A stretch of 64,000 bases of DNA, from the NCBI GenBank assembly GCA_037176845.1, contig JAYKXP010000053.1:1-64000 (forward strand), read 5' to 3'. The stretch comes from Paramarasmius palmivorus (Eukaryota; Basidiomycota; Agaricomycetes; Agaricales; Marasmiaceae). Position 1 is the stretch's first letter. Each line of letters starts with the position of its first letter. A program made the position numbers and the translations under genes. Shown here one piece after another: positions 37,383 to 48,600 of this stretch. The notes beneath the pieces are model-generated. The model saw only the letters and a program-made list of their open reading frames with translations, had not been told where the DNA came from and searched no databases.

Positions 37383-38476
37383 TTCCAGCGAGATTCTGCG
37401 CCGATACTATCCGATGACAACCTATGACAGCAGATGAACTATAGACATCGAATGTCATTGGATGTCATTGGATAGCGTCGTTAACTTGCCGCCATTACTG
37501 ACACTATGCGATGACATCCAATGGTATCCGATGAGAACTTCAGGGTGATTTTCCTGGGGCTCTTGCTTCTTAATCCCATACATTTTCCATTAGATGTCAT
37601 CAAATATCATCTATTCTCCTACGTACTGTATAATACAAGTTGCTATCGACGATACAACGACCCGCACCAACTTCGTACTCTAAGCCCAAGCCACCTATCT
37701 CCAGTGCCCTATGAAATCCGTGTCAGAAGGCACGTCGTCTCATGAGATATCGAAGCACTTACGCATTTCTGCTGGAAGAATCACGCTGCCTGGCGCAGGC
37801 TGGGTGCGTCCGACCTAGCCCTAATACACAACAAAGTCAGGCATGTACGTGGAAATGACTACTGTAGACACACCTTGTATCGATGCACTGGAGACCTTTA
37901 ATTTTCCTTCTTGCAGTTATTGTAGCCCACCGAGCGAATCCTATATGAAAAACCACTGTTAGTACGCGGAAAGCGGATTTAAGACGCGTAACACATACCT
38001 TGGCCGTTGAGACCACTTCATGAACCTTCCCAAACTCCTCCTACTGCATTAGAAGCATCCTATCCAGTCAAACACGCGGATTTGATAGCAGCTGGGCGGG
38101 GTGTCGCGGTGACGTGGCGGAGCGATGGTGGTGGTCGGAAAGCAAGGAATTGTGGAACGGCGGCGGAGTAAGTATAAGTGAAGGATTCTGGCAGGTTCCT
38201 GGAAACACATGCAAACAGCGCACGGACCATGTACAACTTTTTGCCAAGAACGCCCATGGCATCAGTGAGCAGAACAAAACTAACCTCGAGCTCAAGGGCA
38301 TTTACATAGGAACGTTTTGACTTGGTGAGTTAGTAAAGATACAATCAGAATTTTGGATTCATGTCGGGCTCATAGGTTGTCATCGACCTCGTTGCCGGCT
38401 CATCAGAAGGCATTCGATGTCCAACCAAAGCCATCAGATGGCATCGATTTTCCTCCGCACAAATCTCGTTGGGAAT
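37383..38476. mobile_element. 1.09-kb insertion with terminal inverted repeats and 6-bp target duplication
   Basis: The insertion is revealed by comparing the duplicated units: unit 2 reads gacgacagtttggtgacgg (40136-40154) without a break, whereas unit 1 has gtttag at 37377-37382, 1,094 bp of extra DNA, then gtttag again at 38477-38482. The ends are imperfect inverted repeats: TTCCAGCGAGATTCTGCG at the left against TTCCCAACGAGATTTGTGCG as the reverse complement of the right. Subterminal copies of a GATGACA/TGTCATC motif occur in both orientations (for example CGATGACAACCTATGA at about 37410 and inverted at about 38370). No transposase is visible inside, so it is a non-autonomous DNA transposon or MITE-like element. 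Middle sequence 37540-38330 has no recognisable gene. Confidence 0.7.
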
Positions 38477-38482
38477 GTTTAG

Positions 38483-38818
38483 TGACGGAGATTACACATT
38501 CGCCTACAGCCTCACTACAGCCTCAGAATAACATCCCTAACAATGGGGACGATAGCGATCACCGTGACTGTCACCATCTTCTCGATCCCACCATACACTA
38601 CCATCAAAGGTCTTTGGAGATGCCAAACCTTGGAACATCCTCTTCCTGCCCCTTCCCTCTGGATCTTCTCGGTCAAGCGTACTAATCTCTCGACGAAACT
38701 GATATATGGAATTGATATGAGGATTAACTGTGAGATCCACCGTAGAATTGATTGGCGCTGAGGTCGTGTTCAACCTGGTAGCGCCGCGTGTGGAGATGCG
38801 GTATCTTCCTCCGGGGGA
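38483..38818 (-). pseudogene. 3' exon fragment of the membrane-anchored gene (copy of 40148-40537)
   Basis: Minus-strand text reads NTTSAPINSTVDLTVN, then jumps to SIYQFRREISTLDREDPEG and SPKTFDGSVWWDRE, matching the last exon of the 40170-41656 gene but lacking about 20 codons between and an upstream gene body. It is an isolated exon piece left by the tandem duplication. Confidence 0.8.
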
Positions 38819-38820
38819 TC

Positions 38821-38887
38821 AATCCACCATTCGGGATAGGTGAAGTGCGGAAGAATATCGCTGGGGCGTGTGGATTGACTGGTTGAA
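38821..38887 (+). pseudogene. EngB 3' end fragment
   Basis: The final 22 codons of the EngB gene (35813-35877) recur here with few changes (NPPFGIGEVRKNIAGACGLTG then stop). No upstream GTPase sequence precedes it; it marks the start of duplication unit 2. Confidence 0.85.
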
Positions 38888-39022
38888 ATGTATGGCTTGT
38901 TCACATATCCTCAGTCGTCTTTTTGTCTTAACCGAATGCGGGTTCACGCCAGTTCGTTATATTCAGCACTTGTACTCGAGAAATCAGTTCAGGACATATA
39001 CATCGCAACTACATTTGTGATC

Positions 39023-39563
39023 CTAGAGGTACGGGCCATATGGCACTGGTCGACCCTCTTTCTTCCACAATTCGAGGTGCTCGGAGCCCACAACAGGTGG
39101 CTTAAAGCCGTTCATGTTCCAAAAGACAGGCTTTGTTTGAAGTTTGATTAGCTTAGGAATATATATATGGAAAGCAATCAACTCACATCTTCATTGCTGA
39201 CTTGAATCTCCCAGTCGATGCCCTTCGCTTTGGTCCAAGGCGCAATAGCTGCCTCATATCTATCCATAAACTCGCGTTTACCAGCTTCGCTGTAGGAAAG
39301 CGGTTATGAGACGGCTCAATGCAAAAGCAGGAAACGCCTACATACTTCTCGTGATGATATGCAAGATGCTCAACGTTAATCCTAACAAAGTTCTTCCTGT
39401 TTTGTCCGCCGACATAGAAACTCCCATCATCGATTTCGACGAAAGTGACGACGACGTAGAATTTGGGAAGAAGCGTATAGACGCCGGTGATTGCCTCAGC
39501 GAGGGCTTGTTTCTCTTCAGGAGTGTACAAGCCACGAGGGACGTAGTAGCGATGGAAAGGCAT
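39023..39563 (-). CDS. Tautomerase_3-type protein (cis-CaaD-like), copy 2
   Basis: Close paralogue of the 36313-36845 gene with the same three-exon layout, the same MPFHRYYVPRGLYTPEEKQA start with Pro next to Met, and the same end VPYGPYL. Differences are scattered conservative changes (VYTLLPKFYVVVTFVEIDD, PVFWNMNGFKPPVVG), and every join keeps frame, so both copies look functional. A good TATA box (TATAAATA, 39634-39641 on the minus strand) lies 71 bp upstream of the ATG. Same-direction duplicate genes of this kind often differ in expression; nothing in the coding region suggests different chemistry. Confidence 0.77.
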
Positions 39564-39633
39564 TGTTGTTTGAGTGTGAGTGTGAGCAGTTAGAAGAGTT
39601 GGTGTCTGGAAGGTGATAGCGATCTGAGGGTTT

Positions 39634-39641
39634 TATTTATA
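39634..39641 (-). promoter_or_regulatory. TATA box of tautomerase 2
   Basis: TATAAATA on the minus strand, 71 bp before the ATG at 39563. It is the clearest core promoter element in this part of the window. Confidence 0.5.
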
Positions 39642-40169
39642 CCTTGAAGGTGATGAAATAACGTGCATAAGCATATAATAGGAACTGCTGTATCACGGCG
39701 AACTGAGTAAAGGCCTTATTGAACGACTTCGGGCATACTGCTTCATGACCGAGGTAATGACATGGGTGAATGTCAAAGCTCAGGCACTCGGACGAATCCT
39801 CGGGCGGCTGCAAGGCAAAATCTCTACATCCAGAACATTAGGAACTATATGTACAGATCCGAAAAAAACTGGAGAATAAGGTTGGCATGCAGGAGGCTAC
39901 ATTAGTACGAGAATTGCAATTACAAGCGTCTTTCAAGTTAACGGGCGTCTATACAAGTCAGCGGCGAGGTGACAAGCCATTCTAGATGCATGTTCACTGT
40001 GCGATCTGAGGTGATAAAGTGATTACTCGCCATAAATGTGTAGTGATTTGAGAAGAACAAGGTGACAATGCATCATTTTACAATGTACTTTACAAGAGCA
40101 CAGATTACCGAAAATCGACGCTGGCCGTTAGAATGGACGACAGTTTGGTGACGGAGATTACACATTCGC

Positions 40170-41656
40170 CTACAGCCTCAAAATAACATCCCTAACAATG
40201 GGGACGATGGCGATCATACCCCTTCCATCACCGTGACTGTCATCATCTTCTCGATCCCACCATACACTACCATCAAAGGTCTTTGGAGACGCCAAACCTT
40301 GGAACATCCTCTTCCTGCCCCTTCCCTCTGGATCTTCTCGGTCAAGCGTACTAATCTTCCGACGGAACTGATATATGGAATCGATATGAATATGTCCTTC
40401 AAATGTTTCATGCATGGTGATATCGGCAAGGAACTCTCCAGGATTAACTGTGAGATCCACCGTAGAATTGATTGGCGCTGAGGTCGTGTTCAACCTGGTA
40501 GAGCCGCGTGTGGAGATGCGGTATCTTCCTCCGGGGTCACCGTCCGAGGTGTATAGGGAGAGGTTGGCATTGATCTCGCTGGGATGGACCGATGTCAGGC
40601 GGGTATTAAACGCAGAATGATGTGGAGCCTACTGGTCAACTTTGGTGGACATTTCGAGTTCAGTCCATTGGTCGAGGTAGTTTACCATTGCAATAGATGC
40701 ATTGATTCCACCGTATCCAATACCTTCTGACTGTAGTCTGAGATAAGAATTGACGCTGAATGTTCCTACTATGGGTCCACCATATGCTCGGAAAATGGCG
40801 TGGTTTGCTGAGAGGGACTATTAAAGCGAATGAGAGGTTATTGAAGCTAAGGTTTTCAGAAAGATACATGCCATCACATTGAATGATGCACCCAAGAATG
40901 AAACCGAGCCGAAGATTACTTTTTCGCTGGGATAGAGAAAAGAATGCCAAAATACAATCAAGTCGGTATCAAAACCCTTTATCTTTAACGGCTCATTCGA
41001 GGGTGAAGCAGGGAGGATCACGTCAATGTGGTGCTGAACATTCGGAATGTGTTCTATCAGTGGATCGCCCACAGACTTCCCAATATGTTTCAGCACATTG
41101 CTACATCCAGGTTGGAAAACTCACCAAAATACCAACGCCGTGCTCGTTATAATCCCTCCTAAATTGACATATCTTCAAAGTATTGTGAGGGGGGTATGGA
41201 TACCCCCATGTCGTCGTAATGTTGATCGAAACAAGGTCTGAGCCCTCTGTACTTTGAAGAAGGTTGATAGTGCCTATCTGTGCCCACCAAACGCCTTTGG
41301 TGAAGAGAAAAAGTTTGTCGGAAGAAACTGGCAGGTGAAATGTATTGGTGACCTCGTTGTGATCTTCTCCGAATTGCATTGGCAGTGAAAGGCAGTATTC
41401 CACCGTCATGTCCGGTGGGTAGGGAAACTCCCCTTGAGAATCGATTGCAGGTACATCCGGCTGCAGCGAATACAGTAAGAGAACATCGCAAGGTCGAAAA
41501 GGTATCACACACCTCGACAATAGCAACTTGATCCTCGGCGTAAGAGCTCTCCGTGCTCGCGATGGCATATACAATAATTCCTAGCAATACCAATGCAATA
41601 CGCCTCGATACTTGATTTTTCCCCATTGATCTCGTCTTTGCCTCGAATGCGAACAT
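40170..41656 (-). CDS. Unknown membrane-anchored or secreted protein
   Basis: The ATG at 41656 starts a short basic N-terminus followed by a hydrophobic segment (RRIALVLLGIIVYAIAS) that can be a signal anchor or signal peptide. Splicing out a GTGTGT..GCAG intron at about 41462-41512 joins AEDQVAIVE to PDVPAIDSQGEFPYPPD. Then come FHLPVSSDKLFLFTKGVWW, SINITTTWGYPYPPHNTL and further beta-rich exons (NAIFRAYGGPIVGTFSVN, LDQWTELEMSTKV), and a final exon with TSAPINSTVDLTVNPGEFLAD. About 420 residues, many NxT/S sites, no Cys-rich pattern. I do not recognise a named family; the alternation of hydrophobic residues suggests a beta-sandwich ectodomain. Its last exon is also present as a fragment at 38.5-38.8 kb. 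Confidence 0.6.
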
Positions 41657-42187
41657 GGTCGTTGAGCGTCAGGATCCAAGCTTCGTGACATTTATATACT
41701 TGTAGAGGATCACAGGACTTTAGTTCATCATCTGCATGATAGATATATTGCCACCTACATCAAGGAACAGTGTCAGCTGCAGAGCTCTGCGCCTGCATAG
41801 TGATGCAACATACCGATGGTGATGCACTAATAGTAAAGACTTTGAGAAAGGCACTCGACCTCCAGCTGAGCGCTGAGCGCTTATGGTTGTGAGAATTCCT
41901 TGCCTTTCTGGGCAACACCGACCTTGCTCCTCCCTGTTCCTCGCCTGTTACTCAGATCCACTCGTCCGGAGTATGAAAACTGACTTTTAGGATACTATAT
42001 AAGCAAAATCCGACAGAATACTCAGTGCTGATGTACCCATGAACGCAAACTTCGGATTTTGAGCGGGTTTCTTGGGGTATTTCCTGATTAGATAATTCCC
42101 AGGCCCAACTCGTATCCGCCGTCGCCCCAATCTTTAAACCCAGAAAAAACTCGTCGGAATGACTTGGACTCGACCAGATCGCCTCAA
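41657..42187. other. Divergent promoter region
   Basis: Lies between the minus-strand membrane-anchored gene and the plus-strand AONS gene. A TATATAA-like element near 41690 (minus) could serve the former. No gene seen. Confidence 0.45.
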
Positions 42188-43608
42188 ATGTCGAACTCAC
42201 TCAATTCCGCTCTCGAAAAGGCCTTAGATTCTCGGGTCAAGCGCAAAATTTTGCGTCGATTACCAGCACCCTCGAGTCCATCGCAGTCCTCGGAATCTCA
42301 CATTGATTTCACATCGAACGACTATCTTTCTCTTTCGTCTTCGCGGCATCTCCATAAGCATCTTCTGGAGACGTTGCAAAAGTCGCCAGATATCCTTGGA
42401 TCAGGAGGATCGCGTCTACTTGTCAATCCAAAGACTCATGCAGCGCTAGAGTCTCGCTTGACCGCTTTCTTCCGACACACACCTGGAGGAACCCTGATTT
42501 TTAACTCGGGGTACGATGCCAACGTCGCTTTCTTCTCTTCTGTGCCACAGCCGGGAGATGTGCTCGTGTACGATGAGTACATTCACGCGAGTGTACACGA
42601 TGGGATGAAGTCGGGGTGCAGGGCCGAGAGGAGGATCAAATTCAAAAACAACGACGTGGAGGATTTAAAGTGTGTCTTGGAGGCGTTGGTCGAATCAGAC
42701 TCGTTGCTCAGGACTGGAGCGTCTTCTTTGTTCCTTGCAGTAGAATCGCTCTACAGTATGGACGGGACTTTTGCACCTCTTACGCCAATGGTCCAACTCC
42801 TCGAAAAGCTTTTCCCACTCGGAAATGCTTATATGATCGTCGATGAGGCTCATTCGACTGGATTATATGGTCCTCAAGGTCGTGGACGCGTTGCCTTAGA
42901 GGGACTGGAAGGACATCCGAGGATTTTAGCTCGGTTATGTACTTTCGGCAAGGCGCTGGCAGCTACGGGAGGTATGTCCATCAATCTGTATAACGGTGGA
43001 GCGTTTTTAATAACCTTCTCCCGCTGATAGCTGTTCTGCTCACAACACCACTTATTACAAGCTACCTCATAAACTACGCTCGTCCATTAATCTACACTAC
43101 CACTCTTTCACACCTGGCCGCTATCGCCGCATCATGTTCTTTCGACATGTTGGAAGACGGTACGGCAGCTCGGCTCGCGGAAGGGGTATTGGGAATGAGT
43201 CGATGGTTTGTGGGAAGGTTAAAGATGCGGTTAAAGGAAGAAGGTATCCCGGAGCATATTCTTGCTGTTGGAGTCACGAACAAGGATGAAGAGCTTTCCT
43301 CATTCTCACCCATCATACCGCTTTTGACTTCACCTACTTCTGCACCACCATCATTCTCACCTGCACACGATCTCTCTGCCCATTTGCTGGTGAAACATCG
43401 CGTTTTGGCGCGTCCGATTACATGGCCCACTGTGCCCAAGGGTCAAGACAGGGTGAGGGTGTGTTTGCATGCAGGGCATACGCGAGAAGATGTTGGAAAA
43501 TTGCTCGAAGGTGCCGTGGAATGGGCAAAGGCTCGAGTTGCATCAAAGAGGCTGGAAATTGTGGCTGGCCCTGTCATAACGCAGGTTAGCCTGAAGAGTA
43601 GACTGTAA
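42188..43608 (+). CDS. 8-amino-7-oxononanoate synthase-like PLP enzyme (alpha-oxoamine synthase)
   Basis: I take the ATG at 42188 (MSNSLNSALEKALDSR), the first ATG in frame. One intron (about 42972-43029) joins KALAATGG to AVLLTTPLITSYLIN. Family signatures: DFTSNDYLSLSSS, GSGGSRLLVN, ALESRLTAFF, NSGYDANVAFFS, DEYIHASVHDGMK (His stacking on PLP), YMIVDEAHSTGLYG (Asp and His binding PLP), and TFGKALAATGG, whose Lys forms the Schiff base. About 450 residues. BioF condenses pimeloyl-CoA or pimeloyl-ACP with L-alanine in biotin synthesis; fungal homologues also work in sphingolipid-type or natural-product chemistry, so the substrate is not certain. No other biotin gene is nearby, and it sits 2 kb from the PKS end with the SET gene between. 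Confidence 0.88.
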
Positions 43609-43760
43609 AATAAGAGTATATACGTATCTGGGATCGTAGGTAGATGTAAGTAAAGGTATACTATCTGTACAGTGCTCAATCTATCATTGTCAAACTTCGG
43701 AATCGAGGTTGCCAGTTGTCAGCGCCTCAAAATTTAAATTATCGGTTTTCTCTTACGTCG

Positions 43761-45636
43761 ATGAAGCGTAAACGTACTCCATCCTCCTCACCTTCCAGAC
43801 TCAGGCCTCTTGCTCGCGACCCCCTCTCATCTCTCCTCAAGTTCTGTGCAGAAAATGGCATTAAAATTGATGATAGGTTCGAAATGCGATACTCATCACC
43901 TGAAGGAGCAGAGACTCGGCCGATTGGCGTATTTCTGAAAAATGGGGTCGACGATATTCCAGTTGGGACCGATGGTACGTTCAAATGTCCTTATGTAGAC
44001 TATTGAGCTGACACTCATCCAAGAAAAGTTGTCTACATCCCTAAAACCGCAGTGTTATCAGTGAAATCTACTCGACTTGAAGAACTTGAGTTGCCGTCAG
44101 ACTACGAGCCAGTCCCGTTTGGAGTTGGTGCACAATTAGCATTGGCACTTGCTTTGTATATCGAGGAGTAAGTAGAATCGTCCGTTTTGAATCAGAGATG
44201 CTCATGGCCTGGTAGAACTAAAGGACCGCACTCGAGATGGCACTCGTACATTCAATCGCTCCCAGCACATCTTGTCGACTTGCCTACGTTCTGGGGCTCC
44301 GACAATGGCAATGAGAATGATTCAGTTCGTCGAGAAGATACAGAAATAGCCTTGAGCTGGCTGAGAGGGACTGAGGTTGAGTACAATATTGGCCGAGGGC
44401 TTTTGGTAAGTTTCTGTATTCATTCACCTTCGAGCCACTGTCGTACTAATATCGTTTCCAGGATAGTATCGATAGCTACTATCAAAAGGTCGTCGTCCCC
44501 GTCTTCAAACACAACATACACATTTCTCCATCACTACAAGACTTTCGCCATGCCTACTCCCTCGTTTCCTCTCGTGCTTTTATAGTAGACGCGTATAACG
44601 GGCTATCGATGGTCCCTGTGGCAGATGCGTAGGTTCTTCAATCGATGCGGGTCGTATCTCTAGCTCATGGGACCTTGATACAGCTTCAACCATACCTCGG
44701 AGAATCACGTTCAACTAGAGGTAAGTTCTCGCTACCTCTTAACATCACTCCTTGTGTTGACGGCCACCTCAGAGCGAATATGACGTTTGCCCCGAATGCG
44801 GTTCCCTCAAGCAATGCCCACACGATCGTGATATCGATTCCTCAAGTGGCCCCAGCAGCGGCGAATCAAACGCTGACACGGAGGAACTGTATTATACCAT
44901 GACCGCCACCTCGTACATTACCGGAAATGGGATAGACGTTACCGAAATCTTCAACACCTACGGCGCGCAACTCTCCAACGCTGAACTCATGGCGCAGTAT
45001 GGATTTATACTGGACGCGAACGAAGCGGATTGGATTGGTTGGGACGAGGAAGAGGTCATCGAGTTTGTTCAAGGGAATAAGGACAAGCACGAGGTAGTAA
45101 TGGAGCTTTGGAAAGAATGCCAGTCGCATTTTATGGGCGATAAGCTCGTGGATACTATCGGTGATTCGTCTGTATTTTACGTGCCTGCGGAGGGTGCAGG
45201 CGCGTCACGTAGAAACCTGAGCATTAACTCTGACGGAAGGCTGTCGGTGCAGCTGTTAATTCTGATAGCCGTTGCGTGGGCCATGGACAACTGTGAAAAG
45301 GAGGATATCACTTCGTTCCTCTTGGACTGCTTAGGGGATCTACTACGCGCAGGAGAGCAGGCTGAAAAGGAGCTCGGAAGTACAGGCGTCACGAGTGCTG
45401 TAATGGATTTAGCTATCAGGCTATGCCAGAACCGCCTCGGAAGAATGCGAGCAGGCGAAGGAGATGCAGGGACTATTCTTGATGTACATTACCTTGCCTT
45501 CTTTTCGTTTCGACTTACACTGATTCTCAGTACACAGGAAACTCCAAGTACAATGTGGCGTACGCGAATGGCGATAACGCAGGTCATGGCAGAACATGCC
45601 ATGCTACTGAGTTTTATCGAACAATGCTTGCAGTGA
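43761..45636 (+). CDS. SET-domain protein lysine methyltransferase, SETD6/Rkm-like
   Basis: The first in-frame ATG is 43761 (MKRKRTPSSSPSRLRPLARD). Exons join to VVYIPKTAVLSVKSTRLEE, LALALALYIE, SRWHSYIQSLPAHLVDLP and a split SET core. SETD6-type enzymes end the core with a NH motif: here VPVADAFNH is restored by removing a 60-nt intron at about 44630-44690, followed by NHVQLESEYDVCPECGS. The C-terminal helical substrate-binding region runs to RMAITQVMAEHAMLLS and a stop at 45634-45636. A last intron (about 45483-45536) is needed to keep frame. These enzymes methylate ribosomal or other proteins using S-adenosylmethionine. The stop lies 51 bp from the convergent PKS stop. Confidence 0.82.
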
Positions 45637-45687
45637 AGTACGTGTATACAATGAAATATCTACTACAAGAGAGATGGCTTCTAGCCA
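45637..45687. terminator. 51-bp gap between convergent SET and PKS genes
   Basis: Only 51 bp separate the two stop codons, so their 3' untranslated regions must overlap. Such tail-to-tail overlap could make antisense pairing at the PKS 3' end. Confidence 0.4.
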
Positions 45688-48600
45688 CTACCGAAGAAAG
45701 CCTATATCCTTCCAATACTTGAGCCACGCTTTCACATGTGGAGCACCGAGCTGTGGTACTGCCGGATCACTCAATGTCTTTGACGAGGACGTGCCCCTCT
45801 TGAACGCTACAACCGGGAGCATCCCCATGCTTTCGGGTATCGCCTGTGTTGCCAAGTTCCTAGCACCTTCACGGTAGAAATCAAGAAGAGCGAATGCTGG
45901 GATCTTCTGTCGTGAGGAACTCGAAAGGGCATTCAGGTGTTCCAGACGGCTGAGCCATTCTCGGAATGGGACCAAAGGTAGCTGCAGATCTTCGGCAATA
46001 GGTACGATCAAAGAGTTCCATGGCACTGGTCGGGGATGGACAATGTGAATGGTCTCATTCATTGCGGCGCGGCTGTCAATGATAGATGTTGCTGCGAGAT
46101 CAATAGGGACCCAAGATGCAACCTACAAAGTAAATTGTGAGGATTGTGGCCGATGAGATTTAATACAAAGACGTACACCATCGCCTTCAGGCAAACACCC
46201 GACGTGTGAGCCCGATTCTACGAGCGTGGGGAGCCAATGAGAAACGTCCCATATACCATTGGAACTCCCTGTTATCAATCCAACACGAATGACGTTGGCT
46301 TGTATCTTCCTGTTCTCTGACGAGATTTGGACCAGACGCTCTGCTATCCATTTGGATTCGAGATAACCACCAGGGAGTTTGGCATCCTCATGGCTGACAA
46401 TGGGCGCCTCGGGGAGGCCATCCGGGGAGTGCATACCTGTATGAACATGAGTATGAGTATTGAGTGTTGATGTAGGCTCAGAGAACTGACCCAGGTATAT
46501 GCCAATGGTACTGATGAATGATAAAGTACTATTGGAAAGAGAGCAGAACCGGATTAAATTTGTTGTACCCCCAATCAGATCCTCAAATTCCGAAACCGGA
46601 GCACCAAAGTTGACTTTCCATGCAGCATGAATTACATGCGTCACTCGGGCTGATAGCTGTTGAGCTTTCAGTAAACAGCTTCATCTAAAAAATGGCACCC
46701 ACCTCTTCGTATATAGAGTCTTCAAGGCCGAAGTTCGTTGTTGACATGTCCCCTTCAAGTACTGTGAGCTTGGATGAGCTCAAGAGAGTGACCGGTAGTC
46801 CCTGTGCGGAGAAGGAAAGTGCCTGACGTTCCATGGCAGTCATACCAGAGTTTCCACGATTAAATGCGTACACGTGCGAGACATCGTCGAGACATAGAAG
46901 CTGATTAAGGATGTTGCATCCCAACGATCCTGTGGTCCCCGTCACCAACACTGCATCCAATAAGGGCTGATCGTATTGCGTGACATCAGGAAGATCGGAA
47001 AGTCGCGTTAGCTGACTCTCGAGCATTGCAGACGGTCCGAGTGCCTTTGCCTGTTTCCCGGTTTTCTTCGATGTTGGCACGGATTCCGTAGAACGAGAGT
47101 TTGAATCGTCTTCCATCTTGTGTAATATGTCGTTCAAGGAGATATCGGCAAGAAGTTGGATCTGTGTGATGTCGACAAATCTGCGCAACAAGAATGAAAC
47201 TCGTGAAGCCGAAATGGAGTCAATTCCGTAGGATGTCAGGGGTATGTTATCTTCGAAATCGGATGCGGGCACATTCAATGTCTGTTGGACTATTTCACGA
47301 ATGACCTGCTTGTGATCGATCTGCGTTGAGGCGCCAGTGTCTTCATCCTCAACTTGTGTCGTTAAATGCTTTGCCAGTTTTGGTACGCCATGTGCCTGTG
47401 CCACAATGTCCCACTCCAAATCAGGAACGTATCTTGATACCTTCCGTCCGCTGAAGAATAGTTTCAGCGCATCGTCTAACCAAAGTATCATGTCTGCAAC
47501 GAAACCGTGAGTCGCATCGCATGTCAGAAATGGCAAACTCGAATACCTTCTGCAGACATCGACCACGGTATTCCAGTGCGCAAAACGCGATTTTGGTCTG
47601 CTGACCCCGTCCCAAGCATTAATGACGAATCTACAATGCCTGGACAGATGAAAGAGAATGCATTGGGGATGGAATCAATAGCTTCTTCCAAAGCCGTATT
47701 CGCTCTATAGAATGATCAGTAAAAATGCAAAGGCTGGGAGCGAAACGCTGCTTACGCTCCATAATTGGACTGTCCGCTGTTTCCAATTGTCCCGGATACC
47801 GAAGAAAATGCCACCAGGAAATCCAGTGCAGAGACATCCACCGTCTCTGATAGCATGCGAAGAACGCCAGTCTTTGCTGCGCGAGACCGTTCAAAAGACT
47901 CTTCTGAGATGTTGAGGAAAGTGCTATCATCCAAAACCGCCGTCAAAATGAAGCATCCCGCCAAAGGGAAGGTGAGCGATTGCGTAAGGACTGTCATGGC
48001 GTGTTTGGACAAACTGTCAACAGCCGTGTATTGGAGGTCGAGGTCAGCAAACTTCTCAAGGTGGGCGGCCATGTTCCGTAAAAGTCTGTTTTGAGAGCGA
48101 CTGATAGCCTTGTAGCCAGACCGCGAGGTCAACACAACATGGCGGGCACCATGCTATAAAGATTGCATTTAGTGGCAATCATTATTGTAAAGTCAGAATG
48201 CCCACCTTATACAAATACTCAGCAATATGCAGTCCAAGACTACCAATTCCTCCAAGAACTAGATAAGTTCTGTCAGGACGGTATTTTGCTCGATTAGATT
48301 GTAGAACGTTCTGCTGGCTGATATGGGGGGACTCCAGGAGGGGTAAATCTCCTAGTACGAAGGATCTTTTGTCCAACCAGGTCATGACCAAATGTAAGGC
48401 ATCCTGTACGGTGCAGGGATCCTTGACAATGAGGTCGTTCAGACTGCCAGTCAGGTAGAGTCGACCTCGCCTAGCCCTCAGCAGCGTTTGAAGGATTTGT
48501 ATGTAGGAGCTGTCTTCGTATTCTGAAATAATGACATCGAAATGACCAACTCCAAGCTGGGAGAGCTCTGATAGCCGAGCACCTTGACCAATTTCCAAAA

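Larger units (their letters stand above)
35813..38818. repeat. Tandem duplication around the tautomerase gene, unit 1
   Basis: The unit holds the EngB 3' end, tautomerase 1 and, beyond a 1.1-kb insertion, a fragment of the 3' exon of the membrane-anchored gene at 40-41.7 kb. Unit 2 (38821-40537) repeats these in the same order. Unit 1 keeps about 290 bp after EngB that unit 2 lacks (about 35930-36220). Confidence 0.85.
38821..40537. repeat. Tandem duplication around the tautomerase gene, unit 2
   Basis: Second copy of the unit that begins at 35813. It lacks the 1.1-kb insertion and a 290-bp piece after the EngB end. The unit-to-unit junction is at about 38818-38821. Confidence 0.85.

Noticed and set aside
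45530..45722. Alternative SET C-terminus running to 45722 and overlapping the PKS stop
   Set aside because: The competing acceptor gives RMAITQVMAEHAML, which fits the family's C-terminal helix; the longer frame does not.
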